In this document: positions 18,668-27,373 of the stretch, piece after piece
Numbering within the stretch: position 1 is the first letter of the stretch
How the letters are laid out: the number at the start of each line of letters is the position of its first letter
DNA from: Streptomyces rishiriensis
GTDB taxonomy: Bacteria; Actinomycetota; Actinomycetes; Streptomycetales; Streptomycetaceae
DNA length: 64,000 nucleotides
NCBI RefSeq assembly: GCF_030815485.1
Contig: NZ_JAUSWV010000002.1
Coordinates: 186,001-250,000, forward strand
Reading direction: 5' to 3'
The notes under the pieces: model-generated
Databases searched by the model: none
What the model was told of the DNA's origin: nothing
What the model saw: the letters and a program-made list of their open reading frames with translations, nothing else
Translations under genes and position numbers: made by a program

Positions 18668-19657
18668 ATGCTCGTTCTGAGCCGCTCGCAGGTCGAGTCC
18701 CTGCTCGATGTGGATGCGCTGATCGATGCCTTGGCGTCGGCGATGGCAGACCTCAGTGCGGGCCGCGCCTCGGTACCCACCCGTGTCGCCGCCCTGGTGC
18801 CCGAACGCGATGGATTTTTGGCGGCCATGCCGGGCTTTCTGCCGTCGGCCGGGATGCTCATGACCAAGCTGGTGTCGCTCTTTCCCCACAATGACGGGAC
18901 ACGGCTGCCTACCCATCAGGCGCTGATCATGGCCTTTGATCCGGACACCGGTGAGCCCACGGCCCTGCTGGACGGTACGGCCATCACCGCGGCCCGGACC
19001 GGCGCCTGCTCCGCACTGTCGGCGCGGCTGCTGGCCCGCGAGGACGCCACCGTGCTGGCGGTGCTGGGCACCGGCGTGCAGGCCCGTTCCCACGCCCGCG
19101 CGATCTGCCGGGTTCGCCCGATCCGGCACATCCGCGTGGCCGGCCGGGACCCGGCGAAAGCCGCTGCCCTGGCCGAGGAACTCTCCGACGCCCTGGAGGC
19201 CGACGTGCAGGCCGTGTCCGGCTACGCCGAGGCGCTCGACGGCGCGGACATCGCCGCCGCGACGACGCACACCGTCGACCCCGTGATCCGCCGCCCCTGG
19301 CTGACACCTGGGGTCCACATCACGTCCGTGGGGTACAACCCGGCCGGCCGTGAGATCGACGACGCCACGGTCGCCGAGGCGCTGGTGTGCGTCGAATCCC
19401 GCCAGGCCGTCCTTGCCCCGCCCCCCGCGGGCAGCAACGATCTGCTCACCCCGATCCGCGACGGCCTCATCACAGCCGATCACGTGCACGCCGAGCTGGG
19501 CGAACTCATCGCCGGCAGCAAAGCGGGGCGCACTGCGCCGGACCAGATCACCCTCTACAAGTCCGTCGGTGTGGCCGTGCAGGATGCCGCAGCCACGGCC
19601 CTGGTCGTCGCGTCCGCCCGCGAGCAATCGATCGGTGAGGAGATCACTCTGCCGTGA
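18668..19657 (+). CDS. Ornithine cyclodeaminase / mu-crystallin family protein (329 aa)
   Basis: NAD(P)-binding enzyme of the ornithine cyclodeaminase family, which covers ornithine cyclodeaminase, alanine dehydrogenase and ketimine reductases. N-terminal substrate domain with the conserved lysine region (GMLMTKLVSLFPHN); Rossmann domain with GTGVQARSHARAI at about residue 135; and the TAARTGACSALSARLLA segment typical of the family. ATG at 18668 has AGGAGG nine bases upstream. It stands alone, converging on the acyl-CoA synthetase. The exact substrate is not predictable. Confidence 0.88.
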   Translation: MLVLSRSQVESLLDVDALIDALASAMADLSAGRASVPTRVAALVPERDGFLAAMPGFLPSAGMLMTKLVSLFPHNDGTRLPTHQALIMAFDPDTGEPTALLDGTAITAARTGACSALSARLLAREDATVLAVLGTGVQARSHARAICRVRPIRHIRVAGRDPAKAAALAEELSDALEADVQAVSGYAEALDGADIAAATTHTVDPVIRRPWLTPGVHITSVGYNPAGREIDDATVAEALVCVESRQAVLAPPPAGSNDLLTPIRDGLITADHVHAELGELIAGSKAGRTAPDQITLYKSVGVAVQDAAATALVVASAREQSIGEEITLP

Positions 19658-19711
19658 TGCCGCTGCCAACACGGGAAGGGAGGTGCAGCGACGTGCTCCG
19701 AAGGAATGGCC

Positions 19712-21268
19712 CTACATCACTCCGTGGATGAGCTTTCCCTTGACGACCTTTCCCCCGGCGTTACGCGGGAGGCCGGTAACCACCACCAGGTCCTTGGGCA
19801 TCTTGAAGGAAGCCAGCCGCCCGTCGAGGAAGTCGGTGAGCTGGGTCAGCGACAGGGTGGCCCCGGGCGCCACCGTGGCGAACGCGACCGGCACCTGTCC
19901 CCAGCGCTCGTCGGTGCGACCGACCACCGCGATCTCGAGGACCGAGGGGTGCTCGGCGATGGCGTTCTCCAGCTCGGCGCAGTAGATATTCTCACCGCCG
20001 CTGATGATCATGTCCTTCTTGCGGTCGACGACCCAGACGAAGCCGTCCTCGTCCTGCTTGACCAGGTCGCCGGAGTGGAACCACCCTCCGTGGAAGGCTT
20101 CCGCTGTCTCCCGGGGCTTGTTCCAGTACCCCCGAGTCACCGTGGGGCCGCGGTAGACGATCTCGCCCACCTCACCGGCCGGCACGTCGTTCATGGCCGT
20201 GTCGACGACCCGGTACTGGATGGTCGGGATGGGCCGGCCCACCGATCCCAGCTTGCGCAGCGAGTCCTGGCCGCGCAGGACGCAGGAGATCGGCGACGTC
20301 TCGGTCTGTCCGAACACCGCTACGTTCAGCGCCTCGGGAAAGCTCCTGCTCATGGCGCGGAGGGTCGCGTCGCTCGCGGGGGCGGCCCCCCAGCTGATGA
20401 CACGCAGCTTCAGGTCGCGTTCGCCGATGCCTGGCTCGGCGCAGATCAGGTCCCATTGCTGCGGTACGTTGAAGACGATGGTGGCGCCCTCACGTTCATA
20501 GGCGTCGAGCACGGCCTTGGGGTCGAAGGCCCCGAGTGGGTGGATCACCACCGTGCCGCCGACCAGGATGTTCGCGACGATCGACCCCAGCCCCGCGATG
20601 TGGAAGAACGGGGCGGTGAGGAAGCCGACATCGGAGTCGTCGAAGATTTCCATCGCCTGGAGGCAGGTGATTGCCTGCACCTGCATGTTTCGGTGGGAGA
20701 GCATCACCCCCTTCGGCCGCCCCGTAGTTCCCGACGTGTACATGATCAGGGCAGTGGACTCCTCGCTGACGTCCGGGAGCTCCATCGGCGGGTGCCCGGC
20801 CAGAAAGCCTTCGTAGGTGGCATACCGCCCGCCGGCGTCACCGGGCTCACCGATGACGATCACCGTGCCGATGGAGTCGATCGCCGGGACGTCGCGGAGT
20901 CGGGGCAGCAATTGCGCGTCGACCACGATCGCGGACGGTGTGCAGTCGGACAGGATGCAGTCGAGCTCCGGCGGCGCGAGCCGGAAGTTGAGCGGAACCG
21001 CCATGGCCCCAAGGCTGTTCGCGGCGAAGACGCTCTCTACGAACCACGGGTGATTCAGGGTGAGCATGGCCACCCTGTCCCCCTCACGCACGCCGCGGTC
21101 GGCGAGCGCGGCGGCCAGTCGCAGCGAGCGACTGGAGAGCTGGGCCCAGGTCGTGGTGACCCCGAGGTATCGCAAGGCGGGCTTGTCGGGCCGCATCATC
21201 GCGTGGGTGGCCGCGTGCGCCATCCAGTGGTGACGGAAGGAACAGGCGGGAGCCGTATCCGTGGACAT
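19712..21268 (-). CDS. Acyl-CoA synthetase, AMP-forming (FadD-like, 518 aa)
   Basis: Activates a carboxylic acid to its CoA thioester through an acyl-adenylate. It shows the P-loop IMYTSGTTGRPKG, the adenylate-binding FGQTET segment, GWFHSGD, the hinge DRKKDMIISGGENIY and the C-terminal catalytic lysine in GGKVVKGKL (Lys507). Length is typical for medium/long-chain or methyl-branched acyl-CoA ligases. It is divergent from the double-TetR regulator. Its promoter carries the same 19-bp element as the aldehyde-dehydrogenase operon, so both are probably controlled together. Inferred role: CoA activation of oligo-isoprenoid acids formed from polyisoprene. Confidence 0.93.
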   Translation of the reverse strand: MSTDTAPACSFRHHWMAHAATHAMMRPDKPALRYLGVTTTWAQLSSRSLRLAAALADRGVREGDRVAMLTLNHPWFVESVFAANSLGAMAVPLNFRLAPPELDCILSDCTPSAIVVDAQLLPRLRDVPAIDSIGTVIVIGEPGDAGGRYATYEGFLAGHPPMELPDVSEESTALIMYTSGTTGRPKGVMLSHRNMQVQAITCLQAMEIFDDSDVGFLTAPFFHIAGLGSIVANILVGGTVVIHPLGAFDPKAVLDAYEREGATIVFNVPQQWDLICAEPGIGERDLKLRVISWGAAPASDATLRAMSRSFPEALNVAVFGQTETSPISCVLRGQDSLRKLGSVGRPIPTIQYRVVDTAMNDVPAGEVGEIVYRGPTVTRGYWNKPRETAEAFHGGWFHSGDLVKQDEDGFVWVVDRKKDMIISGGENIYCAELENAIAEHPSVLEIAVVGRTDERWGQVPVAFATVAPGATLSLTQLTDFLDGRLASFKMPKDLVVVTGLPRNAGGKVVKGKLIHGVM

Positions 21269-21332
21269 GCCACTCCTTGCACTCGGGGACGGGCGACATT
21301 ATGCCTGCGAAGCAGCCGCTCAAGAAGGACTT

Positions 21333-21374
21333 TGTTAATCAAAAATCACATAGATGTGAATCATTGATCACGTG
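21333..21374. promoter_or_regulatory. Operator region between acyl-CoA synthetase and double-TetR gene
   Basis: Contains three overlapping signals. The first is ATGTGATTTTTGATTAACA on the minus strand (21333-21351), identical over 19 bases to 24010-24028. The second is an inverted repeat TCACAT-AG-ATGTGA (21346-21359). The third is a perfect 10-bp palindrome ATCACGTGAT (21366-21375). It lies 65-106 bases upstream of the synthetase and about 95 bases upstream of the regulator, so one site could control both directions. Binding by the neighbouring TetR-type regulator is inferred. Confidence 0.75.
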
Positions 21375-21468
21375 ATGCCCGGCCCCCCTTCTTGGCGGCT
21401 TCTGACCCTGGGGCGCCCTGTGATTGACTTGCACGCATGGCTCTGTCCCCGTACACCTCACCCCCTCG

Positions 21469-22635
21469 GTGAGCGCCGATCCGCTCGTGGCCGCGCGGCC
21501 ACGCAACCGCAGACAGCTCATCTCCGAGGCGGCCGGCCGCGTGTTCAGCCAGCGCGGATATCACGCGGCGTCCATGGAGGAGATTGCCGCCGAGGTGGGT
21601 ATCAGCGCGGCGGCCCTGTACCGGCATTTCCCCAACAAGTACGCGCTGTTCGCCGAGTGCGCGAACACCATGGTGGACCGGCTGGTCGGAGCGCTCGACG
21701 GGGTGCCACCCGAGGCGGACCTGGCAGACTTGCTGCGCGCCGTCACCCGTGTCGCCGTGACCCATCGCGCCTCGGGCGGACTGTACCGGTGGGAGGCCCG
21801 CTACCTCGACCACGAGGACCGACGGCTCCTGCGGGCGAAGTTCGCGCGTGTAGTGGGAAGGGTGACAGAGGCGGTACGCCGCGAGCACGCGACACCGTCA
21901 GCGGAGCTGTGTGCCGTGGCGGCGCTCGGAGTGATCGGATCCATCACGACGCATCACGTCTCCATCGCCCAGCGCCGGGCCGAGAGTGCCCTGCTGGCGT
22001 CCGCCCTGAGCGTGGCCGCGACCGACCCCGCGCCGGGGGTGGACGGACCGCGCTCCGTTGAACCGCCCGCCCGCCCGGTGCCACGCACTCGGCGCGCGGA
22101 GATCCTGGCCGCCGCCATCCCGTTGTTCGCGAGGGACGGGTTCGCCAAGGTCACCAACGGACAGATCGCGGAGGCGGTCGGACTGGTTCCGTCCGCGATC
22201 TACCGGCACTACCCCACCAAAATGGACATCCTGGTGGCAGCATGCCTGCAGGCCGCGGAACTGCTCACCCAGGCGGTCGACCAGAGCCTCGAGGGAACCG
22301 ACGACCCGCACGACGCCTTGGTCGCGCTGACGGCCACCTACGTGGCCTACAGCTTCGAGCACACCGCGCTCACCAGCGTCGCCGAGGCCGAGGTCGTCGG
22401 CCTGCCAGACCGTCTGCGCCAGCCACTGATCCGCGCGCAGCGCGACCACATCGCCGTGTGGGAACAGCAACTGCTCATGGTGAGAACAGAGTTGGACCCA
22501 CGGCAGGCGCGCCTGCTGGTGCACGCGGGCTTCGGCGTCGTGGTCGAAACCGGCCGCAGACTGCACTGGCAGGACACCCCTGAGAACCGCAGCTCCGTCA
22601 CCGCCCTGGTCATCGCGGCCTTCGGCCTGGGATAG
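21469..22635 (+). CDS. Transcriptional regulator with two tandem TetR DNA-binding domains (388 aa)
   Basis: Two complete TetR-type helix-turn-helix domains lie in one chain. The first is near residues 15-60 (AAGRVFSQRGYHAASMEEIA, then GISAAALYRHFPNK). The second is near 209-255 (AAAIPLFARDGFAKVTNGQI, then GLVPSAIYRHYPTK). Each is followed by a helical ligand domain. Usual TetR proteins carry one and are ~200 aa, so this is a natural fusion or internal duplication acting as a built-in dimer. GTG at 21469 is the preferred start; in-frame TTG 21424 and GTG 21487 cannot be excluded. It sits between the acyl-CoA synthetase and lcp genes, so it is the likely local repressor responding to a degradation intermediate. 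Confidence 0.88.
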   Translation: MSADPLVAARPRNRRQLISEAAGRVFSQRGYHAASMEEIAAEVGISAAALYRHFPNKYALFAECANTMVDRLVGALDGVPPEADLADLLRAVTRVAVTHRASGGLYRWEARYLDHEDRRLLRAKFARVVGRVTEAVRREHATPSAELCAVAALGVIGSITTHHVSIAQRRAESALLASALSVAATDPAPGVDGPRSVEPPARPVPRTRRAEILAAAIPLFARDGFAKVTNGQIAEAVGLVPSAIYRHYPTKMDILVAACLQAAELLTQAVDQSLEGTDDPHDALVALTATYVAYSFEHTALTSVAEAEVVGLPDRLRQPLIRAQRDHIAVWEQQLLMVRTELDPRQARLLVHAGFGVVVETGRRLHWQDTPENRSSVTALVIAAFGLG

Positions 22636-22712
22636 CGGCGACTTCCGGTGCGCCGGGCAGGTGGCACTCCGCGATCCGCCAGGACGGCCGCGAGGCGGAG
22701 TCTCCGACCGGC

Positions 22713-23921
22713 TCAGGCCCCGGGCCGGTTGGCGGCGGGGAGGGTGATCGGGGTCTGTGTCGGAGAGGTCCCGTTGTTCAGGAACATCATCGCGACGCCG
22801 CGTACGAACTGGTCGAACAGGTAGATGCCGTCCGGGACGATGGGTGAGAGACCCTCTCGGAACGCGACGTAGGTCGGCCAGGCGGCCTGGATCAGACCTC
22901 GCGACACCCAGTCGCGCGGCAGACCCAGCCAGTCGGCGCACTTGTCACCGATCAGGTAGCGGACCATCTCGTTGACGAACCCGGTGGTCAGCCCCAGGGT
23001 GGCGTCCTCGATGTACCCGAGCAACGCCTTGGTCAGACTGATGCCCTCGACCGTCGGCGAGACGATCGGCCACAGCATCTGGTCCGCCTGCTTATGCGCT
23101 TCGGCCCAGCTGGCAGGGATGAACTGGCGCTGCACACCGAGCAGATGGAGAGCGACCTGCCAGGCGTGCAGGTCGGCTGCCTCTTCCTTGGCCGAGAGCT
23201 TGATGCCCCATTTCTTCATGTTGTCGTACGCGACGGTGGCCACGGAGTGGAAGGTGACCAGGATGTCACCGTTACTGATCGGCTTCGGCTGGTCCGCTGT
23301 CTCCATGAAGCGCGGTGAGGTCACCAGCAGGTTGCGGACCACCGAGTGCACCAGGCGCGTCTTGTTGGCGCTCACGATGAAGTACCCCGAGGGCTGCCAG
23401 GCCGTCGGACTGTGCAGGTCGTACCCGAAGGTGAAGGTCTTGGCCGCGCGGTCCTTCATGTTGGCACCGCCGGCCGACCAGTAGACCGCCCTGGCCTCCC
23501 GCGGGATCACGGTGCTGAGAATCCCGCTGCCCAGGCTCTCCGAAACGAACAGGTAGCTGTTCAGACGCTTGTAGAGCTTCTCGGACGCGGCGAGCAGCTC
23601 GGGGTCGGCCCACGAGGGGAGTTGGTTGACCCCCCTCAGGTACTCGGTCAGGTAGCCGGGCATGCCGGACGGCAGAGCGTCCTTGTTGCGGACCCACGAG
23701 TCCCAGGCCCTGTTGACCGAGGGGATCGAGCCGTCGGCGAGGAGCCGCGCCGCGACGTCGTCCGCGTCCGGGTCCCAGACCTGGAACGGGTCGGTGACCG
23801 TGTCGGTTCCGGCGATCGAGCCCGCCGAGGACCATGACCAGGCGCTCGGGGTGCTCGTAACGCTCGCGAGGCCCAGTATGGCGCCGATCGACAGGGCGCG
23901 CCTTCGAGTGAGATCTTCCAT
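22713..23921 (-). CDS. lcp: Latex clearing protein Lcp, extracellular b-type heme rubber oxygenase (402 aa)
   Basis: Lcp splits the double bonds of cis-1,4-polyisoprene with O2, giving oligo-isoprenoids with one aldehyde and one ketone end. A twin-arginine signal lies at residues 6-30 (RRRALSIGAILGLASVTS, then the Ala-Trp-Ser-Trp end), so it is exported folded with heme. In the catalytic DUF2236 domain the residues matching known Lcp key positions are present: Arg158, Lys161 and Thr162 (in MKDRAAKT), axial heme ligand His192 (in TRLVHSVVRN), and Thr223 and His225 (in LVTFHSVAT). Offsets to the K30 enzyme's published residues are a constant six, then seven. Length is the family norm (~400). 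It is convergent with the double-TetR gene and divergent from the aldehyde-dehydrogenase operon. Confidence 0.9.
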   Translation of the reverse strand: MEDLTRRRALSIGAILGLASVTSTPSAWSWSSAGSIAGTDTVTDPFQVWDPDADDVAARLLADGSIPSVNRAWDSWVRNKDALPSGMPGYLTEYLRGVNQLPSWADPELLAASEKLYKRLNSYLFVSESLGSGILSTVIPREARAVYWSAGGANMKDRAAKTFTFGYDLHSPTAWQPSGYFIVSANKTRLVHSVVRNLLVTSPRFMETADQPKPISNGDILVTFHSVATVAYDNMKKWGIKLSAKEEAADLHAWQVALHLLGVQRQFIPASWAEAHKQADQMLWPIVSPTVEGISLTKALLGYIEDATLGLTTGFVNEMVRYLIGDKCADWLGLPRDWVSRGLIQAAWPTYVAFREGLSPIVPDGIYLFDQFVRGVAMMFLNNGTSPTQTPITLPAANRPGA

Positions 23922-23991
23922 TTACTTCCCTACCTTCCACGCGGTCGGACGGCACCTCGCAGAAGCGCACGTGGTGCCAACTTCAAGCAGG

Positions 23992-24028
23992 TCACACGGT
24001 TGTCCTGTGATGTGATTTTTGATTAACA
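23992..24028. promoter_or_regulatory. Operator/promoter region between lcp and the catabolic operon
   Basis: ATGTGATTTTTGATTAACA (24010-24028) is identical to the element before the acyl-CoA synthetase, in the same orientation relative to the downstream gene. An inverted repeat TCACA-N10-TGTGA (23992-24010) precedes it, as an inverted repeat does at the other site. It lies 71 bases from the lcp start and 150 bases from the operon start, so it could control both. Confidence 0.75.
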
Positions 24029-24177
24029 TAACGATGCGTTCAGTCGTCGGCAAGACCTGTGCACGCGCTAAAACGCTGTCTCCGCCCGGCACCGTCGGCG
24101 TCGCAGTCGCGCGGGCCGTGACGGCACCGGACCGACCAGACCCACGCACCTGCCAGGCCCCCTCACTAGGAGCCCTC

Positions 24178-25803
24178 ATGAGCACGGAGCAGGACCCGAT
24201 GCACGCGCCTTCACCCACGGTGGTGACCGACTCGCGCCCCCTGTGGGTGACCGACGAACTGATCAGACATTGGTGTGCGTGGGTGCACCGGGACGAGACC
24301 TGCCGGGAGCCGCGCGCGGCGGAACCCCTGACCGCGCTCGCACCGTTCGACCTGTCGCCGGTCGCGCCCGTTCCCTCCTGTGTTCCGCAGGATGTGGAGT
24401 CCGCGGCCGCCGCGTCCGCGGCCGCCCAGCGACAGTGGGCGCGAACGCCGGTCGCACGGCGCGCTGAGATCGTGCTCGCCTTTCACGACCTGCTCCTCGA
24501 CCGGCAGCACCAGGTGCTCGACCTGATCCAGTGGGAGACGGGGAAGGCCCGCTACCACGCCTGGCAGGAGGTGGCGCAGGTAGCGACCCTGGCCCGGCAC
24601 TACGCGCGCCGCGCCGGCCGGTACCTGGCCGGCCGCCGGGTGCGGGGGATGGTCCCCGGGCTGACGAGGGTGAAGCAGTTGCGGGTCCCCAGGGGCGTGA
24701 TCGGGGTCGTCTCGCCGTGGAACTACCCGCTCTACCTCGGGGTGGGTGACGTGCTCCCGGCACTGCTCGCCGGGAACGGCGTGGTCTCCAAGGCCGACCC
24801 CCAGGCCGCACTGACCCTGCTCTGGACGAGAGCCCTGTTGCACGAGGCGGGCTTGCCGGCCGGCCTGTGGCGGATCGTTGCCGGTGACGGAGCCGTGGTG
24901 GGTACCGCCCTGGTCGACGCGGTCGACTTCGTCTGCTTCACCGGATCGACCGCCACCGGTCGGACCGTCGCCGAACGCGCCGCCCGGCGGCTGATCGGCG
25001 CCTCCCTCGAGCTCGGGGGGAAGAATCCACTCATCGTGCGCGAGGACGCCGATGTCGCCGCAGCGGCGGCCGGCACGGCCGTGGCCGTGTTCGCGAACAC
25101 CGGGCAGATGTGCATTCACGTCGAACGCGTCTACGCGCATGAGAAGGTGTACGACGCCTTCCGCGACGAACTGGTCCGGGTGACCGAGTCGCTGCGGCTG
25201 GGAAGGTCGTACGACTACGCCTCCGACCTCGGTTCGCTGGTCTCGGCGGCACAGCTCGCGGCGGTCGAGGCCCACGTCGACGACGCCGTCGCGAAGGGGG
25301 CCAAGGTACTCACGGGCGGCCGGGCGCGTCCCGACATCGGGCCGCTGTTCTACGAGCCCACGGTCCTTGAGGACGTCACCCCGGAGATGGACGTCTGCGC
25401 CCTGGAGACCTTCGGACCGGTCGTCTCGCTGTACCGGTACACGACGGACGACGAGGCGCTGAGCCTGGCCAACCGGGGGGCCTATGGCCTGTCCGCGTCG
25501 ATCTGGTCCAAGAACACCCGCGAAGCCGCCCGGATGGCCGGCCTGATTCGCTCCGGATCGGTGAACATCAACGACGGTGCGGCCGCCGCGGCGGGAAGCA
25601 TCGAGGCCGAGATGGGCGGAATGGGCGACAGCGGACTCGGCCGCCGGCACGGGGCGGAGGGCATCCGCAAGTACACGGAGACACAGACGGTCGCCGTCCA
25701 GCGCCTCATACCTCTCGGGCCCCCGGCCGGGCAGTCGGCGCAGAGCTTCGTACGCCGGACCAACGGCCAGCTGGCCCTGCTGCGTCGGCTGCGTGTGCGA
25801 TGA
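24178..25803 (+). CDS. Aldehyde dehydrogenase family protein (541 aa)
   Basis: NAD(P)-dependent oxidation of an aldehyde to a carboxylic acid. Motifs: SPWNYPLYLG (cofactor and active-site Asn), the Rossmann FTGSTATGR, general base Glu278 in ASLELGGKNP, and nucleophile Cys312 in NTGQMCIHVERV. The N-terminal ~60 residues are an extra segment compared with typical ~480-500-aa members. ATG at 24178 has AGGAG seven bases upstream; an open frame further upstream lacks signals. It is the first gene of a seven-gene operon. Beside lcp, the natural substrate would be the aldehyde end of isoprenoid cleavage products, doing the job that the OxiAB enzyme does in Streptomyces sp. K30. That role is inference. 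Confidence 0.92.
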   Translation: MSTEQDPMHAPSPTVVTDSRPLWVTDELIRHWCAWVHRDETCREPRAAEPLTALAPFDLSPVAPVPSCVPQDVESAAAASAAAQRQWARTPVARRAEIVLAFHDLLLDRQHQVLDLIQWETGKARYHAWQEVAQVATLARHYARRAGRYLAGRRVRGMVPGLTRVKQLRVPRGVIGVVSPWNYPLYLGVGDVLPALLAGNGVVSKADPQAALTLLWTRALLHEAGLPAGLWRIVAGDGAVVGTALVDAVDFVCFTGSTATGRTVAERAARRLIGASLELGGKNPLIVREDADVAAAAAGTAVAVFANTGQMCIHVERVYAHEKVYDAFRDELVRVTESLRLGRSYDYASDLGSLVSAAQLAAVEAHVDDAVAKGAKVLTGGRARPDIGPLFYEPTVLEDVTPEMDVCALETFGPVVSLYRYTTDDEALSLANRGAYGLSASIWSKNTREAARMAGLIRSGSVNINDGAAAAAGSIEAEMGGMGDSGLGRRHGAEGIRKYTETQTVAVQRLIPLGPPAGQSAQSFVRRTNGQLALLRRLRVR

Positions 25804-26279
25804 GCGGCGGCACGCCTCCCGTGCGGGAGCGGTGGAACGCCCTGCGGGCCACGGCGGGCCCGGTCGACCCGGACGCGCTCGATGCCTTGTGGGCCGACCT
25901 CGAGACGGTCGATGCCTCGTCAATCCTCGGCTCCTGGCGGGGCTTCGCCTTCCCGACCGGCCATCCCGTGGAACGGGTACTCGCCCGCAGCCGGTGGCAC
26001 GGCAAGCGGTTCGTCGCGCTGGACGACGCCAAACCGTTGATCTGCCGCGCGGATGACGGTGGTCTCTACTCCGACACCACGTCGGGCCTGGGCGAGGCCA
26101 GCCTCTGGAACATCGAGTTCCGTGGCGAGGTGACCGCCACCATGGCGTACGACGGTATGCCGGTCTTCGACCACTTCAAGCGGGTGGACGACACGACTCT
26201 CCTGGGCGTGATGAACGGCAAGGCTGCTGCGATGTCCGACAGCGGTCACCTCTTCTACTTCGGCCTGGAACGCGAATGA
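25800..26279 (+). CDS. DUF4334 / GXWXG-domain protein (159 aa)
   Basis: Contains the GXWXG-type segment (SSILGSWRGFAFPTGHPVER) in the N-terminal half and a DUF4334-like beta-rich C-terminal half (YDGMPVFDHFKRVDDTTLLG, then NGKAA). Small soluble protein, no signal peptide. Proteins with this pair of domains are found in hydrocarbon and lipid catabolic clusters, but their biochemical function is not established; ligand binding is plausible. The start overlaps the aldehyde dehydrogenase stop (ATGA), and its stop overlaps the alcohol dehydrogenase start. It is therefore made in fixed ratio with both enzymes, which suggests it works on the same alcohol or aldehyde intermediates. Confidence 0.85.
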   Translation: MSGGTPPVRERWNALRATAGPVDPDALDALWADLETVDASSILGSWRGFAFPTGHPVERVLARSRWHGKRFVALDDAKPLICRADDGGLYSDTTSGLGEASLWNIEFRGEVTATMAYDGMPVFDHFKRVDDTTLLGVMNGKAAAMSDSGHLFYFGLERE

Positions 26280-27328
26280 GGGTCTCCGCAGTCCTTTCGC
26301 GCGGCGGGGCCCCCAGCGAACTCGTCGACGCCGAACTGGACGACCCGCGGTCCGACGAAGTGATCGTCCGGATCGAGGCGGTCGGCGTGTGCCACACGGA
26401 TCTCGTCACCCGGCAGTGGCTCGGCGAGCGCCCGGCCGTCCTCGGCCACGAGGGGTGCGGCACCGTCGTACACCTGGGTTCAGCTGTCAAGGAGCTCGCG
26501 GTCGGGAACCGGGTCGTGGTCTCCTTCGCCTCGTGCGGCGGATGCGCCCAGTGCCGGGCCGGCCTTCCGGGTTACTGCGCATGGGCTACCGCGCTCAACG
26601 GTTCGGGGCGGCGTCTCGACGGTTCGCCGACGATACGCGTACGGGGAGAGCCCGTCTTCGGATCCTTCTTCGGACAGTCGTCCTTCGCCACGGCCGCGTT
26701 GGCCGACGCCCGCTCCTGCGTTCCCGTCGGTGACGTCCCCCCGGAGGCGATCGCGCCGCTGGGGTGCGGGTTCCTGACCGGAGCGGGCGCGGTGCTCAAT
26801 GTCCTGCGCCCCCGGCACGGCGACCGTCTCCTGGTCCTCGGGGCCGGCGGCGTGGGCTCGGTCGCCGCCCTCACCGCCCTCTCGGAAGGCGTCGAGGTCG
26901 TGGTGGCGGAGCCGGTCCCGGCCCGGCGCACGCTCCCCAAGCAGTGTGGTGCCACGGTCGTCGCCTCGCTGGACGAGCCGATGCCGTCAGTGACCCATGT
27001 ACTCGACACCACGGGCCGGCCGGAGTCGATCGCCCGCGCGCTCACCCTGCTCCAGCCGTGCGGTGTGCTCGCCCTGATCGGACTCGGTCCCGCCGAGGTC
27101 TGCCTCGACGTGCGGTCCCTGATGATGCGCGGGCTCCAGATACGCGGCTGCGTGGAGGGCGACGCCGATCCCGCAGTGCTCATCCCCCACCTGATCCAGC
27201 GATACCAGCGCGGTCTGCTACCCCTCGACCGCCTGGTGACCACTTACCCGCTGGCCGACCTCGACCGGGCGGTGGCCGACCAACGGGCCGGCCTGACAAC
27301 CAAGCCGGTGCTCCTGCCGGGCGGCTGA
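26276..27328 (+). CDS. Zinc-dependent alcohol dehydrogenase, MDR family (350 aa)
   Basis: Medium-chain dehydrogenase of the aryl/allyl-alcohol dehydrogenase type. Catalytic zinc ligands are visible in EAVGVCHTDL (Cys) and LGHEGCG (His-Glu). A structural-zinc cysteine cluster lies in CGGCAQCRAGLPGYC; the nucleotide-binding motif is LGAGGVGSVAA at about residue 185. The start overlaps the DUF4334 gene stop. It would interconvert an alcohol and the aldehyde used by the first enzyme of the operon, either feeding terpenoid-like alcohols in or detoxifying excess aldehyde. Substrate is inferred from context only. Confidence 0.9.
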   Translation: MRVSAVLSRGGAPSELVDAELDDPRSDEVIVRIEAVGVCHTDLVTRQWLGERPAVLGHEGCGTVVHLGSAVKELAVGNRVVVSFASCGGCAQCRAGLPGYCAWATALNGSGRRLDGSPTIRVRGEPVFGSFFGQSSFATAALADARSCVPVGDVPPEAIAPLGCGFLTGAGAVLNVLRPRHGDRLLVLGAGGVGSVAALTALSEGVEVVVAEPVPARRTLPKQCGATVVASLDEPMPSVTHVLDTTGRPESIARALTLLQPCGVLALIGLGPAEVCLDVRSLMMRGLQIRGCVEGDADPAVLIPHLIQRYQRGLLPLDRLVTTYPLADLDRAVADQRAGLTTKPVLLPGG

Positions 27329-27373
27329 CCGCACGTACTTCCACTTACCCGAGAGTCTGAAACAGGAGTCCTG

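Noticed and set aside
18668..19657. Ornithine cyclodeaminase-family gene as part of the rubber cluster
   Set aside because: It converges on the synthetase, lacks the 19-bp element and has no obvious role in isoprenoid breakdown.
22636..22712. Terminator between the convergent double-TetR and lcp genes
   Set aside because: Only a 7-bp stem with a loop of about 24 bases could be found, too weak to call.
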